Source of the DNA: Spinacia oleracea
Lineage: Eukaryota; Streptophyta; Magnoliopsida; Caryophyllales; Amaranthaceae
Assembly: GCF_020520425.1 (NCBI RefSeq)
Contig: NC_079490.1
Location: 54,600,517 to 54,664,516, forward strand
DNA: 64,000 bases
Reading direction: 5' to 3'
Part shown: one piece after another, positions 10,403 to 22,647 of the stretch
Layout: each line of letters opens with the position of its first letter
Numbering within the stretch: position 1 is the first letter of the stretch
Program-made: the position numbers and the translations under genes
The notes under the pieces: generated by a model
The model's input: only the letters and a program-made list of their open reading frames with translations
Told to the model about the DNA's origin: nothing
Databases searched by the model: none

Positions 10403-13396
10403 TGTAGACACCTACTTTTGTCCCCATTCCCGAAAGGGAAAGGTTCGATGATGAAAACATAAATCTCCACTTGACAACGCATCTCCTATAAAATAACGAA
10501 TCTCATTACCCCTTTTCATTTCACCTGAAACCTGCTATTTATGAAAACCTGCTAAAAATAGTAACTGCCGTAAAGAGTAGCTTCTAAAAGTGGCAAGTCA
10601 TAAAAGATAGAAACCTGTCAGAATTAGGTGTTGCACTCCAATGTAAATCCTAAGGGGGCGTTTGGTTGGGGGTATTCTGGAAAGGGAATGGGAATGGGAT
10701 ACTATCATTCCCTTTGTTATTGTTTGTTAGGCATATTTGACCATTCCCTTTACCCAATTTCCTTTTTGGGTTACCCAAAATCCTTCCAACCTGATTCCCC
10801 CCACCCCCCAGACTTTGGCATTCCCTTTCCCTCCTTCATTTCCCCACTCCCTCTCTCTCCTCTAACCCTAGATTTTCAACAACCCAACTTGCAGACATTG
10901 GAGTCTCCCACTGGACGACCACCGGTGTGACACACGGGATCTTACCTCCGACTACTCACTTCACTCCGGCCGCCGTCGAGGTATGTCGTCCCTCTCTCTC
11001 TTCTCTTTTCTCTCTTTTTCTGTTGCTTTTGTATAATTTTCGTTTTTGAGGCTTATTTTTCTTCATCTGAGTTCCGACCTCCGACCACAAAGCTCCGACA
11101 TCCGAAACTTCCTGTAAATTTGGCTAGGTTTCTTTATTTTTTCCAGAATTTTTTCAAACTTCCTGTAATTTTTTTCCAGAATCAAAATCCCGATGGTTGA
11201 GAATTTTTTCCAGAATTTTTTTAGTAGAAAAAAGCCAGAATTAACTTGCTGGTATTAAGGGGGCTTGAACTTCAAAATTAGCTAAATTATTAATGGGTAT
11301 TTTTTTCAGTTTTGCGTCACTTAAGGCTGAATCCCTGCTCATTTGGGCCACATAAAATATATTGTATCCACCTAAAATATCATAACTAGTAGCTTTTTAG
11401 TATGATTGATAACTTATATTTGGAATTTACCCATGGAAAATGGTCAATCAAGTCACTGCTTTTGACTCACTGTTTGAAAAATGTGCGGTGCAATTGGTTT
11501 TTTTGATTCAAATGTGGACTAAGCCAAGAAAGGAAAAATTTGTATACATATTCAATTTGTATTTATATATAAAGCTTGTACATATCAATTTGTGTTGATT
11601 TATGGATTTGATTTTGATAATTATACATATTCAATTTGTGTTTAATTGCTAATATATGTAGCTTGTACATATCAATGTTATGATATGGTTTTGTTGGTGT
11701 TCTTTTCTACAGAAATGGCTCGAATGGGTACTTCTATGAGAAGGTGAAGAAATTAGGACTTTATTCGTTTTATAGTTACCATGATAAATTGTGTTGTATT
11801 GCTACAATTGATGGCTATGGCCTAATTATCGAAAAATCCCTTGTTTTGTACTCCGTACTTGTTATCAATTAAGTTGAACAATTTGGATGGGTAAAAATAT
11901 TTCTTATTTTTCCTTACTTATTTATTTTAAATAATGAAAATTTAAGGAAGAAAATTTAATTATATTACACTTTTTAAAGAGGTTATTCATAAGTACGTGT
12001 TTAGGGGAAAAAAAAACAGTTGATTCCCTGCTTTGAACCAAACAGCCACAAAGGGAATCAGGGTGCATTCCATTCCATTTCTGGGACATACCCAAACAGG
12101 TAGGGGGAATCAGGGTCATTCCATTCCTTTCTCCTTGATTCCCTTTCTCCATTCCATTCCGTTTACCCTGCGCGAACCAAACGCCCCCTAAATGAGATAG
12201 AAAACTGCGAGAATCCTATTCCTAATATGATTCGGAAATAAGAGTTACGTATTAATTAAAATCCTAACGAGCCTAGAGTTCGTAACGGGCCCAGACGCAT
12301 TCCGTCATGAAATTGATACGCACTAAAAGACTCGAGTAAGTCTCAAACACTACGGATTTCAGGAATCCGAATCTGACTAAGAAAACAGCCCAGACCCTAT
12401 TTTCAACGCCTGGCTCTGGGCGCCGAAATCTTCGGCGCCCAGGCCTGGGCGCTGAAAATACCTGGGTACGTGTTTTTTCCTAATTCTTTGGGGATTAGAA
12501 CTCTACAATTCTATCTTTCCACGAACTCTTCCCTATAAATACAGCCCCAAATTCGACGTGAAAAGAACACAACACACAATTCATATTCTGAGTATTGACT
12601 CCAACCCCTAGCCTAAGCCTCACGCTGCGAAATTGTTCACGCGTTCTGTCGCAATCGATCCATAAATCGAACAGAACTTATCCTGTCCCATAATTGAGAT
12701 TCGTTAAATAAAAAAGGAGAAATAGCAAAGTCAAAGTGGTTAGTTTTCTGAGAACCGTGACGCACCTCTCAAGGGTGCGTCGTAATGTGTTCCTTTTCGA
12801 TGATTTATTTGCTTTCCTCGCCCTTTTATGAACTATTAAACTAACTAAATCTGATTGTTCTATCACGCCTAACAAATATAATATTTTTGGGAAATTGGAT
12901 TATCATGCTAGGTCCCTTAATACTATTTAAATCAGATAATCACGATCGATCTAGTATTATATGTTGCATATTGCTAAAATCAACCCAGATTAGTTTAATA
13001 GTTAACGCATGTCCCTTCAATTATTTATGCTGAGCTAGTAAGGATATCCTGCCTCTGGAGTTATCGACAAGCGAAGTACTCCTCTCGGTAGTTACAGTCC
13101 CCCGAACCCTCAATCTCTACCTTACGGGTGTATGTTGAGAGATCCCCACACCAGGGATCACAAGGGAACCTACGGCCGTCGTGGTCAAACATAATTGCAC
13201 TCCCTTTATGTCACGATAACCGGGTTTTGTCAGTTTTTCTCATTGTTGTTAAAAACTGAATGGCGACTCCTATATTACTAGTCAATTGGGTGTATACTCA
13301 CAGGAAATCCAATTACACTTGATTGAATAAAAGAATCGTCACACCCATGAGGGACAAGGTCACGCATTAGCCTCGTGCTTTTTCGACCCCCTCACA
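10403..13396 (+). repeat. Left LTR of the LARD-like element (interrupted)
   Basis: Runs from TGTAGACACCTAC to CCCCCTCACA. Without the 1.5-kb Harbinger-type insertion (10654-12188 plus one TAA) it is 1456 bp, against 1457 bp for the right LTR. TATAAATA at 12534-12541 is a likely promoter element. A GC-rich palindrome lies at 12435-12452. Confidence 0.93.
10654..12188. mobile_element. PIF/Harbinger-like non-autonomous DNA transposon
   Basis: 1535 bp with ends GGGGGCGTTTGGTT and AACCAAACGCCCCC and the 3-bp duplication TAA at 10651-10653 and 12189-12191. The right LTR of the host element (22648-24104) has the empty site. Subterminal regions are also partly inverted, with GGAATGGAATGG-type words. 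There is no transposase-size frame. The stretch at about 10850-11040 (pyrimidine tracts, a GGTATG junction) looks like a 5' UTR and intron start, so this may be a deletion derivative of an autonomous element. Confidence 0.88.
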
Positions 13397-13397
13397 G

Positions 13398-13415
13398 TGG
13401 CGACTCCACTGGGGA
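13398..13415 (+). other. Primer-binding site of the LARD-like element
   Basis: TGGCGACTCCACTGGGGA, one base after the left LTR end (CACA at 13393-13396). The TGG start and position are those of a tRNA 3'-end complement. tRNA-Arg is a guess from reports on Ogre elements; a comparison to the host tRNA set would decide. Confidence 0.75.
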
Positions 13416-15970
13416 TAGTGAAGGAAATACTCGTGCTTGTAGGTAATCAAAATAGCCGAAGGGTGAAACGATCCTACCCCGCGTTTATTTCCCAATCAAG
13501 TTGGGACGACCTGAAAATCAGCATATTAATGTGAACGGGCAGAACCGCATAACGAATCTTGGCTCCCTTGGTGTTTCATCTCGGGAGTTGGGACTAAGGA
13601 TACCCATCGCCAACCGGGGGGTGCATACGCTTCGAATGTTGTCCACTCGGCACTTTCGCTAGTAGTACACCCGTCCCAAACCCAAACGCTCGCCCATTAG
13701 GTCCCTCTCGCCTGCATGCCCCCTTGGCTTGCACTTGCGGGTTGGCCTCTTTAGCGAAATTCGTCTGCTGAAGACACTACCTCGACCGGGGCATGTGTTG
13801 GATCTACGATAGAAGCGGTACCAAGCCAGGCGCAAATAAACTACCCATAGAAGCCTATCATAAACTACATGACATGTTATTATTGCGTCATGATGGAATG
13901 TTAGTTATGTGTAGCGAAATATATGATTGTGTGTGACAAACTGTCCTAGAAAAACCAACGACCTTAAAAATTGCCCAAACATTCATAAACAAATTTGCCA
14001 AAGAGTTATACCAAAATACGTGTTTCGCAAACCCGAACGATCGCCACAAAAATAAGCGACGCTCGGGATGGCCTGTAACGAATCCCACAAACGCTGCACA
14101 ATGCGTAAGGACGTTATTAGGCAAGCACGCTAAATCAAAGTCGCATACACAAAAAGTAGACGCAAACAGAAAACGAGAACCAGCCAGGGACGCATTTTCA
14201 ACGCCCCTGGCTGGGCGCCGGAATTTCACACGCCCTTCGCTGGGCGCTGAAGTTGGCGCAGCAGCCTCGGTGCCCACGTAAAAAACAATATATACGTAGC
14301 AAAAAAAAACTTTTCGTAAAAATTGTTGCAAGGACGTATGTAAAGGCACTTGATTCTAAAAGCGACTAAAAAATAAAATAAATAACTCTTTGTGTCGTTG
14401 ATAGGCCTCCTACGACGACAATGCTCGGCACCAAAACCGAACATGCTAATAATTATGAATGTCACACGGGCAAAGTATTCAAAAAATAATGTTCAAATAG
14501 AGTCTTCAAGGAAAAATAAGGTTCGAATAAAAAATAAATAAATCCGAGTCTAGACTAGGCTATGCCAAAAGTACAATCTAAATCCTAAGTCTTAGTTGTC
14601 TTATCCATAGAATCGGTCCTAATGCTTGGCGTCGTTCTGCAAGTCAAAAGGTTAAACCATATTGAGTCTCCCTTCCTGACATTTAAATCAATAAGCACCC
14701 ATATGTAATTGTCATTCCTTCCTAAGAATCTACGGCCTCAATACTCTCTCTCACCAATAAAAAGAATATATTATAGTATTTGCAAAATGGAAACAGTCAC
14801 ATTCTGAAAATCATTCCTCCATAGTCGCACAACCCCCAAAGTGAACCTAAGGTGTCAATACCATTGGCAAAGAAAAAATTAATGGCCTCAAGGCTTATAA
14901 TCACATTGGGTCACGACTATCATAGTCCTCTCGAGTCACTCGCTCCTTGAAATACTACTAAGTACGGACTAAAAGATTTTCCATTAATGCAACATGACCA
15001 ACCATGAAAATACCCAAATCGGCATACCATAAGGCTACCATTGGGGTAAAGCAACACACACTAAGAGAGAAGCCGTACTAATGATTCTAGTCTTGCAAAA
15101 ATAAAAATTCGATATCCCCAACTAACTACCTTGCCAAAATTAAGCAAAATGGCGCATGACAAATGAACACCCAAGGGTTAAAATCTAAAGTGTCAACCAA
15201 CAAAATTTATGGTCCAATTAGCCTAAGTCTGAGAGTTGCTTGGTCAAGTATTATAGGCTTACGCCACGTCATTATTTTGAGTCTAGGCCACCTCCTACAC
15301 GGGTTATAATCAGAAAAATTAATGAAAGTTCGAGTCTAAATCACAACTTCCAATTAAATCCCGGAAACAGCAAAAAATTATTTTCGATGTAATTCTTTCG
15401 TTAAATTTCAATAAGCTAGGTAAAAACAACATTTTGAATCAACGCTATTTGCACATTTTAAGAAACGACTAAATACGCTTGCAAAGTAAGACAATTTAAA
15501 AGGTCCACCCTAGGCCTACTAAAGTTAAAGGTCCACTATAGGCCTACCAAACGAGGCTCACTCAGTCTCGCCTCGTGACTCAAAGACCACAACCATCTAC
15601 CTTTTAGCCCAAACAAAAAATTGATTGAAGGATTTATGTTGGGGAGAAATCCCAAACAAAAAGAGAAAAAGAGAAAGAGAAAAGAAGGAGCGAAAAGAGC
15701 CATGAAATACTTAGCCCGTACCTCCCAAAGTGCGAAATCTACCCAAGTAAACGAAGGAAAAGAATTGAGTCAACCAATCCAAATCATAAAATTCTACGAT
15801 GTCTACCCTTTCCAATCCTTATGCTCTTAGACGCCTTCGCTCTGGGGTCCCTGTTCAGCTCATTTAACCCATCCATGTTCTCATTGCCATAACCCAAGAA
15901 ACCATTACCTCAACTCTTGTTTTTGAACTTGTTATCAACCGCAAACCACGCACGGCCATTGACACGTGCG
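13416..15970. other. Non-coding interior of the LARD-like element, left part
   Basis: About 2.5 kb with no credible frame. It holds one pair of GC-rich half-palindromes (about 14196-14250) of the kind also present in the LTRs, and a purine-rich stretch at about 15650-15690. The longest frame (minus, 13888-14349) has no recognisable domain and spans the GC-rich motif, so I do not call it. Confidence 0.7.
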
Positions 15971-15975
15971 TCATG

Positions 15976-17371
15976 TGTTAGGTTATGATACATATGACAA
16001 TTCATAAATCATGCGGAAAAACCATAAAGCCAGGAAAACATATTATTTACACATAATCATTTAGCATAGTTTAGATGCATACTCTTTGTTGCGTGCCTTC
16101 CCTAGCTGCGCCCGAACCGAACAAGAACAAGTCTTTAGGACTCCAAGTGTCGTCCCTCCGTAGATAGTCCACAGCACGTCCGGATCCGCCTTAAGATTGA
16201 CCAACTAGAATCGCCCTTAAGGTACTACTTATTTTCGGCTAAATGGGCAAGAGTTATGGCTGATTTTTCTGCTTAAAAATCCTAGTTTTGAATACTTGAA
16301 AACTTGTATATAAATTTATGACCCTAGGCATATATTTATAGAACCTTGGAAAGGATTTCGAATCCTGTTAGAATACTAATTAATTAATTAGAATCCTATT
16401 AGAACTCTAAATAATTAATTTAATCTTTTAGGATTAGGATTTAATCTATGCACGAATTCCAATAGCTTTAGGATTCGTATAGCACGTACACACGCACCGC
16501 ACGAGCATCGCACGCCCATGCGCAAGCCTTGCAGCCCACGCTGTGCGCACGGCGCACAGGCCCACTGCCCGCAGCCCATTTGTGCGCGCGCCAGCCTTGG
16601 CTGGGACTGGCCTTGCGCTGGGCCTGGTCGAGGCATTGGCGTGTTGTTGGATGCGTGTGGCTTGCTGGGCGATGGCCTAGCTTCTTGCTGGGCCCTCGTC
16701 CGGCAGGCCTCGTCCGATGCTTATTCGTACGATACGCTTCCGATTAAATTCCCGGTTCGGGAATTCATTTTCGATACGAACAATATTTAATATTTCCGAT
16801 TCCGGAATTAATTTCCGTTTCGAACAAATATTTAATATTTCCGTTTCTGGTATTATTTTCCGATTCCGATAATATTTCCGATTCTGACAATATTTTCGTT
16901 TCCGGCAATATTTCCGATTCCGGCAATATTTCCATTTCCGATAATATTTTCCGATACGTGCCATGTTTCCGTTTCCGGCAACATCTACGACTTGGATAAT
17001 ATTTATATTTCCGATACGATCCATATTTCCGTTTCCGGCAATATCATCGTTTCCGGAGTATTCATTTCTTGCCTGTGACGATCTCAGCTCCCACTGAAAC
17101 CAAGATACGTCGATTCCGAATATCCATAGATGGAGTATTTAATGCCATTAAATATTTGATCCGTTTACGTACTATTTGTGTGACCCTACGGGTTCAGTCA
17201 AGAGTAAGCTGTGGATTAATATCATTAATTCCACTTGAACTGAAGCGGCCTCTAGCTAGGCATTCAGCTCACTTGATCTCACTGAATTATTAACTTGTTA
17301 ATTAATACTGAACCGTATTTATTAGACTTAACATAGAATGCATACTTGGACCAAGGGCATTATTTCCTTCA
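15976..17371 (-). repeat. Solo LTR of the copia family
   Basis: 1396 bp, TGTTAGG to TTTCCTTCA on the plus strand, nearly identical to 5532-6965. It is flanked by the perfect 5-bp duplication TCATG at 15971-15975 and 17372-17376, with no internal region. This is the product expected from recombination between two LTRs of an inserted element. A minus-strand TATAAATA is at 16333-16340. Confidence 0.95.
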
Positions 17372-17376
17372 TCATG

Positions 17377-20300
17377 CCCATCATTTCCAAAATCCAAACC
17401 TGCTCTTACACCACCATTAGCATAATGACCATATAACTGGTTTGGATACGTCCTGTTGATATACCCTTGAGCCGTCCCTATGCTACTCATTGGCCTTGAT
17501 TGATGTAAACTCGTGACACTAGCCTGAGGCCGTAAAATGTGAATCCTAGCAGATGTAATCCTTATGCTTGACCAATACCTATACAAATTACCCTATCCCA
17601 TTCAACCCATCTTTCAAAACGTCTTGAGTCACAAAAAAAAAAAAAAGACAAATGAAAAGTACATTCTACGCTTAACGTAAAAAATATAATAATAAATAAT
17701 AAAAAAGAAACTTTGCAAAGCGCCTCTAAAGTTAGTCTAAAAAGAAAAAGAAGCATTTAGCGCACCAAAAAAGATCCGCCCAGAAGTCATTTTCAGCGCC
17801 CAGAGCTGGGCGCCGAAATCTTTAGCGCCCCTGCCTGGGCGCCGAATCTCTCTGCCAGCTAAAATTTGTCCAGAAGTGCTCGTCATTTTATCCGCACATG
17901 CACGGAAAAATAACGAACACTTGGAGGGGTACAACACGTATTCAGATATACGTACCACCAAAATAAACATGTACTCAAAAAAAAATATAAAACAAATTTT
18001 TGGCTTACGGCAAAGCAACAGATTAAAATAATAATAAACTTCACTTATTCTACCGTTTCAAATAATATGTTTCCACCTCAGAACATACTTGTTTAAAATC
18101 GGCATTCTATGAAACCATTTTCTAGGCTAAGAACTACGCAAGACCTGATTCCAAATTAAATCTATTTAAGGCGAATACGTAGGCAATCCATGATTCGGTC
18201 CAACCAATTTGCAAAAATATTAAAGCCTATAGAAAAACAAGAATAAAAAATAGAAGTCCCTTATTGAAATTTAATTACTTGCAATCCAAGTCGAAAGAAA
18301 AATTTAAGTCAAAGGAAGAATCTAAGTCGTCAAGATGCCAAAATTAATGAGCACACATCGAAAAATAATAAGGGCACATACTCTCGCCGGAAGGAGCACT
18401 CACACTCCTAGGCACTTAGCCAAGACTCAAAAGATCGCTTTGCCTCAATTGAATGGGGGCTAGCGCAAGCGTCCATGACCTCTAAAGTACTCGACTTGAC
18501 CCTCCCTAAAGCGAACTAACTCACTTAAAGACCTTCTTTCACCACTAGACATAGTCGCTCGCTTAAAGACCTTCTTTCACCCCTAGACACAGTCATAGTC
18601 GCCGACAAGTAGTAAAGGCAGTAAGCTTGCAATAAAGAGGATTGTTCTACGGCATCACCCCATCGTTCCTTCGAACTCAGGGCACCCGTTCATGGTAATT
18701 CAAATGCTTGCTAATCCCCTTTGGAAAAAATAAGAAATTGTCAATAGGACTTGGCACTTAACCAAGGCTTACCCTACTCAGACATATGACACGGGCATCT
18801 AAAATCGAATTCTGAAAGCATCATTGATGGGAAGACATAACAGCAACTGGGGGCTAAAAATTGAAATGGAAGAGCTAGGGAAAGAACTAAATATACCTTG
18901 ACCTTTTGTACGGACATACACCAAGTAAATCTAAGTCAATTTAAAAACGGTTTATATTCCCGCAATTCTGGAAAAGATGGCCCTAAAAGCCTAAAGCATA
19001 CGCCAAACGGGCACATGTATATCTTGACGCCTGCACCCTGGCTTCCAGCGAATCCTTAGACAGCATTCCAAAAATCGTAACAGTATTTTTACGAACCCTT
19101 CTATAAGTCAACCTACTTAGGACACCTCGGATTGTACACAATAGGATTCGGATTTTAAATAATTTTCAAATGATTTTCAAAGACTTCTTCGAACATAATA
19201 AAGTGTCGTTGGTTTAAGCTTAGTATGCGTCTATCTCAACGTTGCAAATGAGTCAAAAAGATTTCTAAATATGATTATGGGTAAAGAAAGGCACCTAGCT
19301 TTTGGTCAAAGGCACACTTCAACATGTGACTACCTTGACCATGGCAATGTCGCACAATACGACATTTACAGGAAAAGTAGCAGATCACTACTCGAACGTA
19401 CCTCGCACTAAACGAGTCTGGTTCAAACTATTCATGATCCATGTCACCATGAATGCATAAAAACGTATGCAAGGCATTATAGCACCAAGCCAATCCCGTA
19501 GCTACAGTTGGAGGCTTGAGAAAAACACTCTAAAAATGCTCGAAATGACGATTTCATCGCAAATTCTCGACGCTAATGCTATGCATATGTCATAGGGGCA
19601 CAATCCTAAGCTTTAATCGCGTAAAACGAACCTTAGAATGGCTACAACCCCTCCCAAATTCTAAAGCACTACTTAGAATATATAAAGTCACCCCACTAAC
19701 AAGGGTAACTGAAAATCGCGAGTCACCAAAGCTCCGATCAAACTACTGCACATAACGCTCGCCCTACAAGCGCCCGTTACACAGTCTACCTCGTTCCAAA
19801 GCAAAAGCGAAAAAAAAAATTAAGGATAAGAACTGTCAAAATATACTCAGAAATCATTTTCAACGCCCAGAGATGGGCGCCGATATCTTTAACGCCCCAG
19901 CCTGGGCGCTGAATCTTTCTGCTAGCCGAGTTTTGCCCAGATATAAAAATAAAGAAACACCTATGAATCCTCGCATCGAACGAAGTAATAAGCCGTGCAA
20001 ACCCACGCGGAAGGTGCTACACTTGTTCGAACACCTGAACAAGGCGTGATGAAGTACTCCAATGAAAAAAATAATAATATCCCAACACCTGGAGGAATGT
20101 TCTAAGACACGCCGTTAGGCCACACAAGCCTACGTCGCACCATAAGTTCAACCGTCCCACGGTACAAGTCTAAAAGAAGAGTAAGGCATATTGCACTAAT
20201 GTAGGCACGACCAAAGAGCATGTGTAAAAGAGGCAAAGACTACTTATCGCCCAAAATGCAAGCCACACGACTTCTACATTAAGGATTAAAGGTAGCAAAA

Positions 20301-21640
20301 TATTACCTACCACGAAAGGGATAGCTCGCACCTACACGAGCGGAACCCCAAGGCAACTTACTCGAAAGAACCTACAAAAGTCGTACGCCAAAAGGAAGCA
20401 TCCCAACATACATACTTGGGGGCTCCAAGCTACGAAACAACCATAGCAAAATAAATAAATAAAATCTCGAAGCAAATGTTGAGCAATCGAAAGGGTACGA
20501 TGTTTGAGCCCACTTCATGAATGGGCCTGAACCCTATCAAGCTTCTAAGCAAACTATTCAAAATCAGTCATCGCTCAAAAAAAATGATTCAAGCAAACTG
20601 ATTAATGGACCGCACACAACGGCCATTCTATGAACGCTCGTTCGCACATACGTATCATCATTCTAAGTATCGAACATTTACGAACGCGTTCAAAAGGAAA
20701 AAATATACAACAACAAGAGCGGTCAAAGTCTTACGCCTCAAGGTATGTTCCTCGGGCCATATAGACTCGCCCAACTATCGCAATAACTGTAACAGTTCCT
20801 TAAAAATAATCGCCCCAAAGAGACAAGCACCGTAGTCCACCAATCGGCTACGGCTTCTCAAGAAAATTATCACGTTCTAAAAACAAAGAAAAAACAAAAG
20901 AAAAGAGAATACATAGAACTTCCAAGTGAAATAAACGAATGAACAAGAGGCCAACTGTGTCATCAAAAGACCAGCCCAAGCAACACTTTCAACGCCCCAC
21001 CTAGGCGTGAATTATTTCAACGCCCAGGCCTGGGCGCCGAAAATGAACCCAGGCTCAAAAAAGGCCATAACTTCTATTGGGCCCTGCCGCATCCATTTGA
21101 CTCGAAAATTGCCAATTTTCTTACTGAAAGTTGCACCTCACGACTTTGTCAAGAGTAGCACACCACTACGAAGATCACTCGCACTTACGAGCACGATCCC
21201 AAACACAATCAAGGACATTACAAAATGCGTATCCCCAAAGAACCTCTTTGACAAGAACTGACCGCCAAGCACGAGTACATGGTGGCTCGAAAGAAAAAAA
21301 TATATCTCAAAAAAAGGTATGCAAAGTTAATTCCCAGACTACGCCATACACCATCTCATGTTTGGATATCTAAAAAAAAACAGGTTCGACCTCAGAGAAA
21401 GGTCGTCATTGACACTTGTGCATGGTCCTCTGATCAAAGACCAAGTAGTGGCAAAAAACGAGCCGTAAAAACTAGCTCAAAATCACGAAAGCAGGCGGTC
21501 GCAAGACAAAGGTCCATCTGAGCACGTTGTCAGCCCACGTTCAGGTTACAACTAAATTCGAGCATCCCTCGAAAGAATTCGCTCTTGCAAGAATGAATAA
21601 AAAGAAATTCTCAAAAAAAAATCACAAAGAACAAAAGAAA
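17377..21640. other. Non-coding interior of the LARD-like element, right part
   Basis: About 4.3 kb without coding evidence. It carries three further copies of the paired GC-rich motif: about 17791-17848, 19856-19915 and 20986-21045. The rest is moderately AT-rich unique sequence. Frames of 60-95 codons here are short and unconvincing. Confidence 0.65.
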
Positions 21641-21644
21641 TAGG

Positions 21645-22130
21645 AACTTGCCCATCTTCAGTTGGCAAGATCGCGTCACAAACCGCGCGAGTTCCCAAAT
21701 CGAAAAAACGAATTCAGGGACGTCCACCCTTAGCGGACAGGGCTCGCCCATCTGCGTCACAAGCCGCGCAGGTCCTCAGTTTTCCAAAAATGAAGTCTTC
21801 AAAAACAAAATGAAACAGGCTCACCATCTTCAGCCGGCGGGGTCTACGGCGCAAACCACGTAGGTCCTTATTTTCAAAAAAATAAACACAAAACAAATTT
21901 CAAAATAGATTCGTCCACTTCTATCGGACGGGGTGTCCACCCTTAGCGGACAGGTTCGCCATCTTTAGCCGGCGGGGTCTACGTCACAAGTCGCGTAGGT
22001 CCTTATTTTCAAATATTCAAAAAACGAGATTCGTCCACTTTTTCGGACGGGGCGTCCACCCTTAGCGGACAGGCTCGCCATCTTTAGCCGGCGGGGTCTA
22101 CGTCGCAAGTTGTGTAGGTCCTTAGTCGCT
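21645..22130. repeat. Degenerate tandem repeat, about 110-120 bp unit
   Basis: Words such as GTCCACCCTTAGCGGACAGG, CATCTTTAGCCGGCGGGG and CGTAGGTCCTTATTTTC recur in the same order. The best copies are at about 21905-22010 and 22024-22125, with more worn ones from 21645. Each unit contains small inverted repeats, for example GTCC...GGAC. Translation gives no conserved protein. Confidence 0.7.
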
Positions 22131-22372
22131 GCAGCGATAACATTTTCTGGTTTTCCCTTTTCCAAAAAAATTAAAAGGATTGGTTTTCCGTTTTTTCCAA
22201 AAAAAAGCGATGTGCTGGATTTTCCTTCGTTTTACGTCCCATAAAAACAACGGGGTTTTCTCGTTTAACTAGCCCTGAAAATGAGAATCTTTAAAAACAT
22301 TTTTACCTCGTGATTGGGCTTGGCCAGGCCCAATTACACTTTATAGCTTTGATTTCGAAAACATCTGTAGCT

Positions 22373-22484
22373 ACTCCCAATGACAAAGTGAGGGAGTTTC
22401 TACGCCTCTTTAGATACTTCCAATGACAAAGTGAGGGAGTATTCTATACTACCCGTTGACAAATCCCAATGACACGTGAGGGAT
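22373..22484. repeat. Three hairpin-forming repeats before the polypurine tract
   Basis: CTCCCAATGACAAAGTGAGG-type units at 22373-22397, 22415-22441 and 22461-22484. Each has inverted arms (CTCCC and GGGAG, or close variants) around an AATGACAAAGT-like loop. They end about 150 bp before the purine tract and right LTR. Confidence 0.7.
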
Positions 22485-22630
22485 ATGTCGACATTTCAAG
22501 TGATGACCCTTAAGTCAAATGTTATCACTCGGGGGGCTCGTGAGACCCTCGCAAAACAGGTCACATACACCATGACTTGTGTGACGCACTCCGTCTAGTA
22601 CTTTGACCATCGTCTTACTCCAAGACTCAG

Positions 22631-22647
22631 TCAAAGTGGGGGCTAAC
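22631..22647 (+). other. Polypurine tract of the LARD-like element
   Basis: TCAAAGTGGGGGCTAAC lies directly before the right LTR start at 22648. Position and G run fit the plus-strand primer for reverse transcription and fix the element's orientation. Confidence 0.75.

Noticed and set aside
21007..21863. Several 70-85-codon frames
   Set aside because: They lie in the non-coding LARD interior and the tandem array. No homology is recognisable, and frames are not kept between repeat units.
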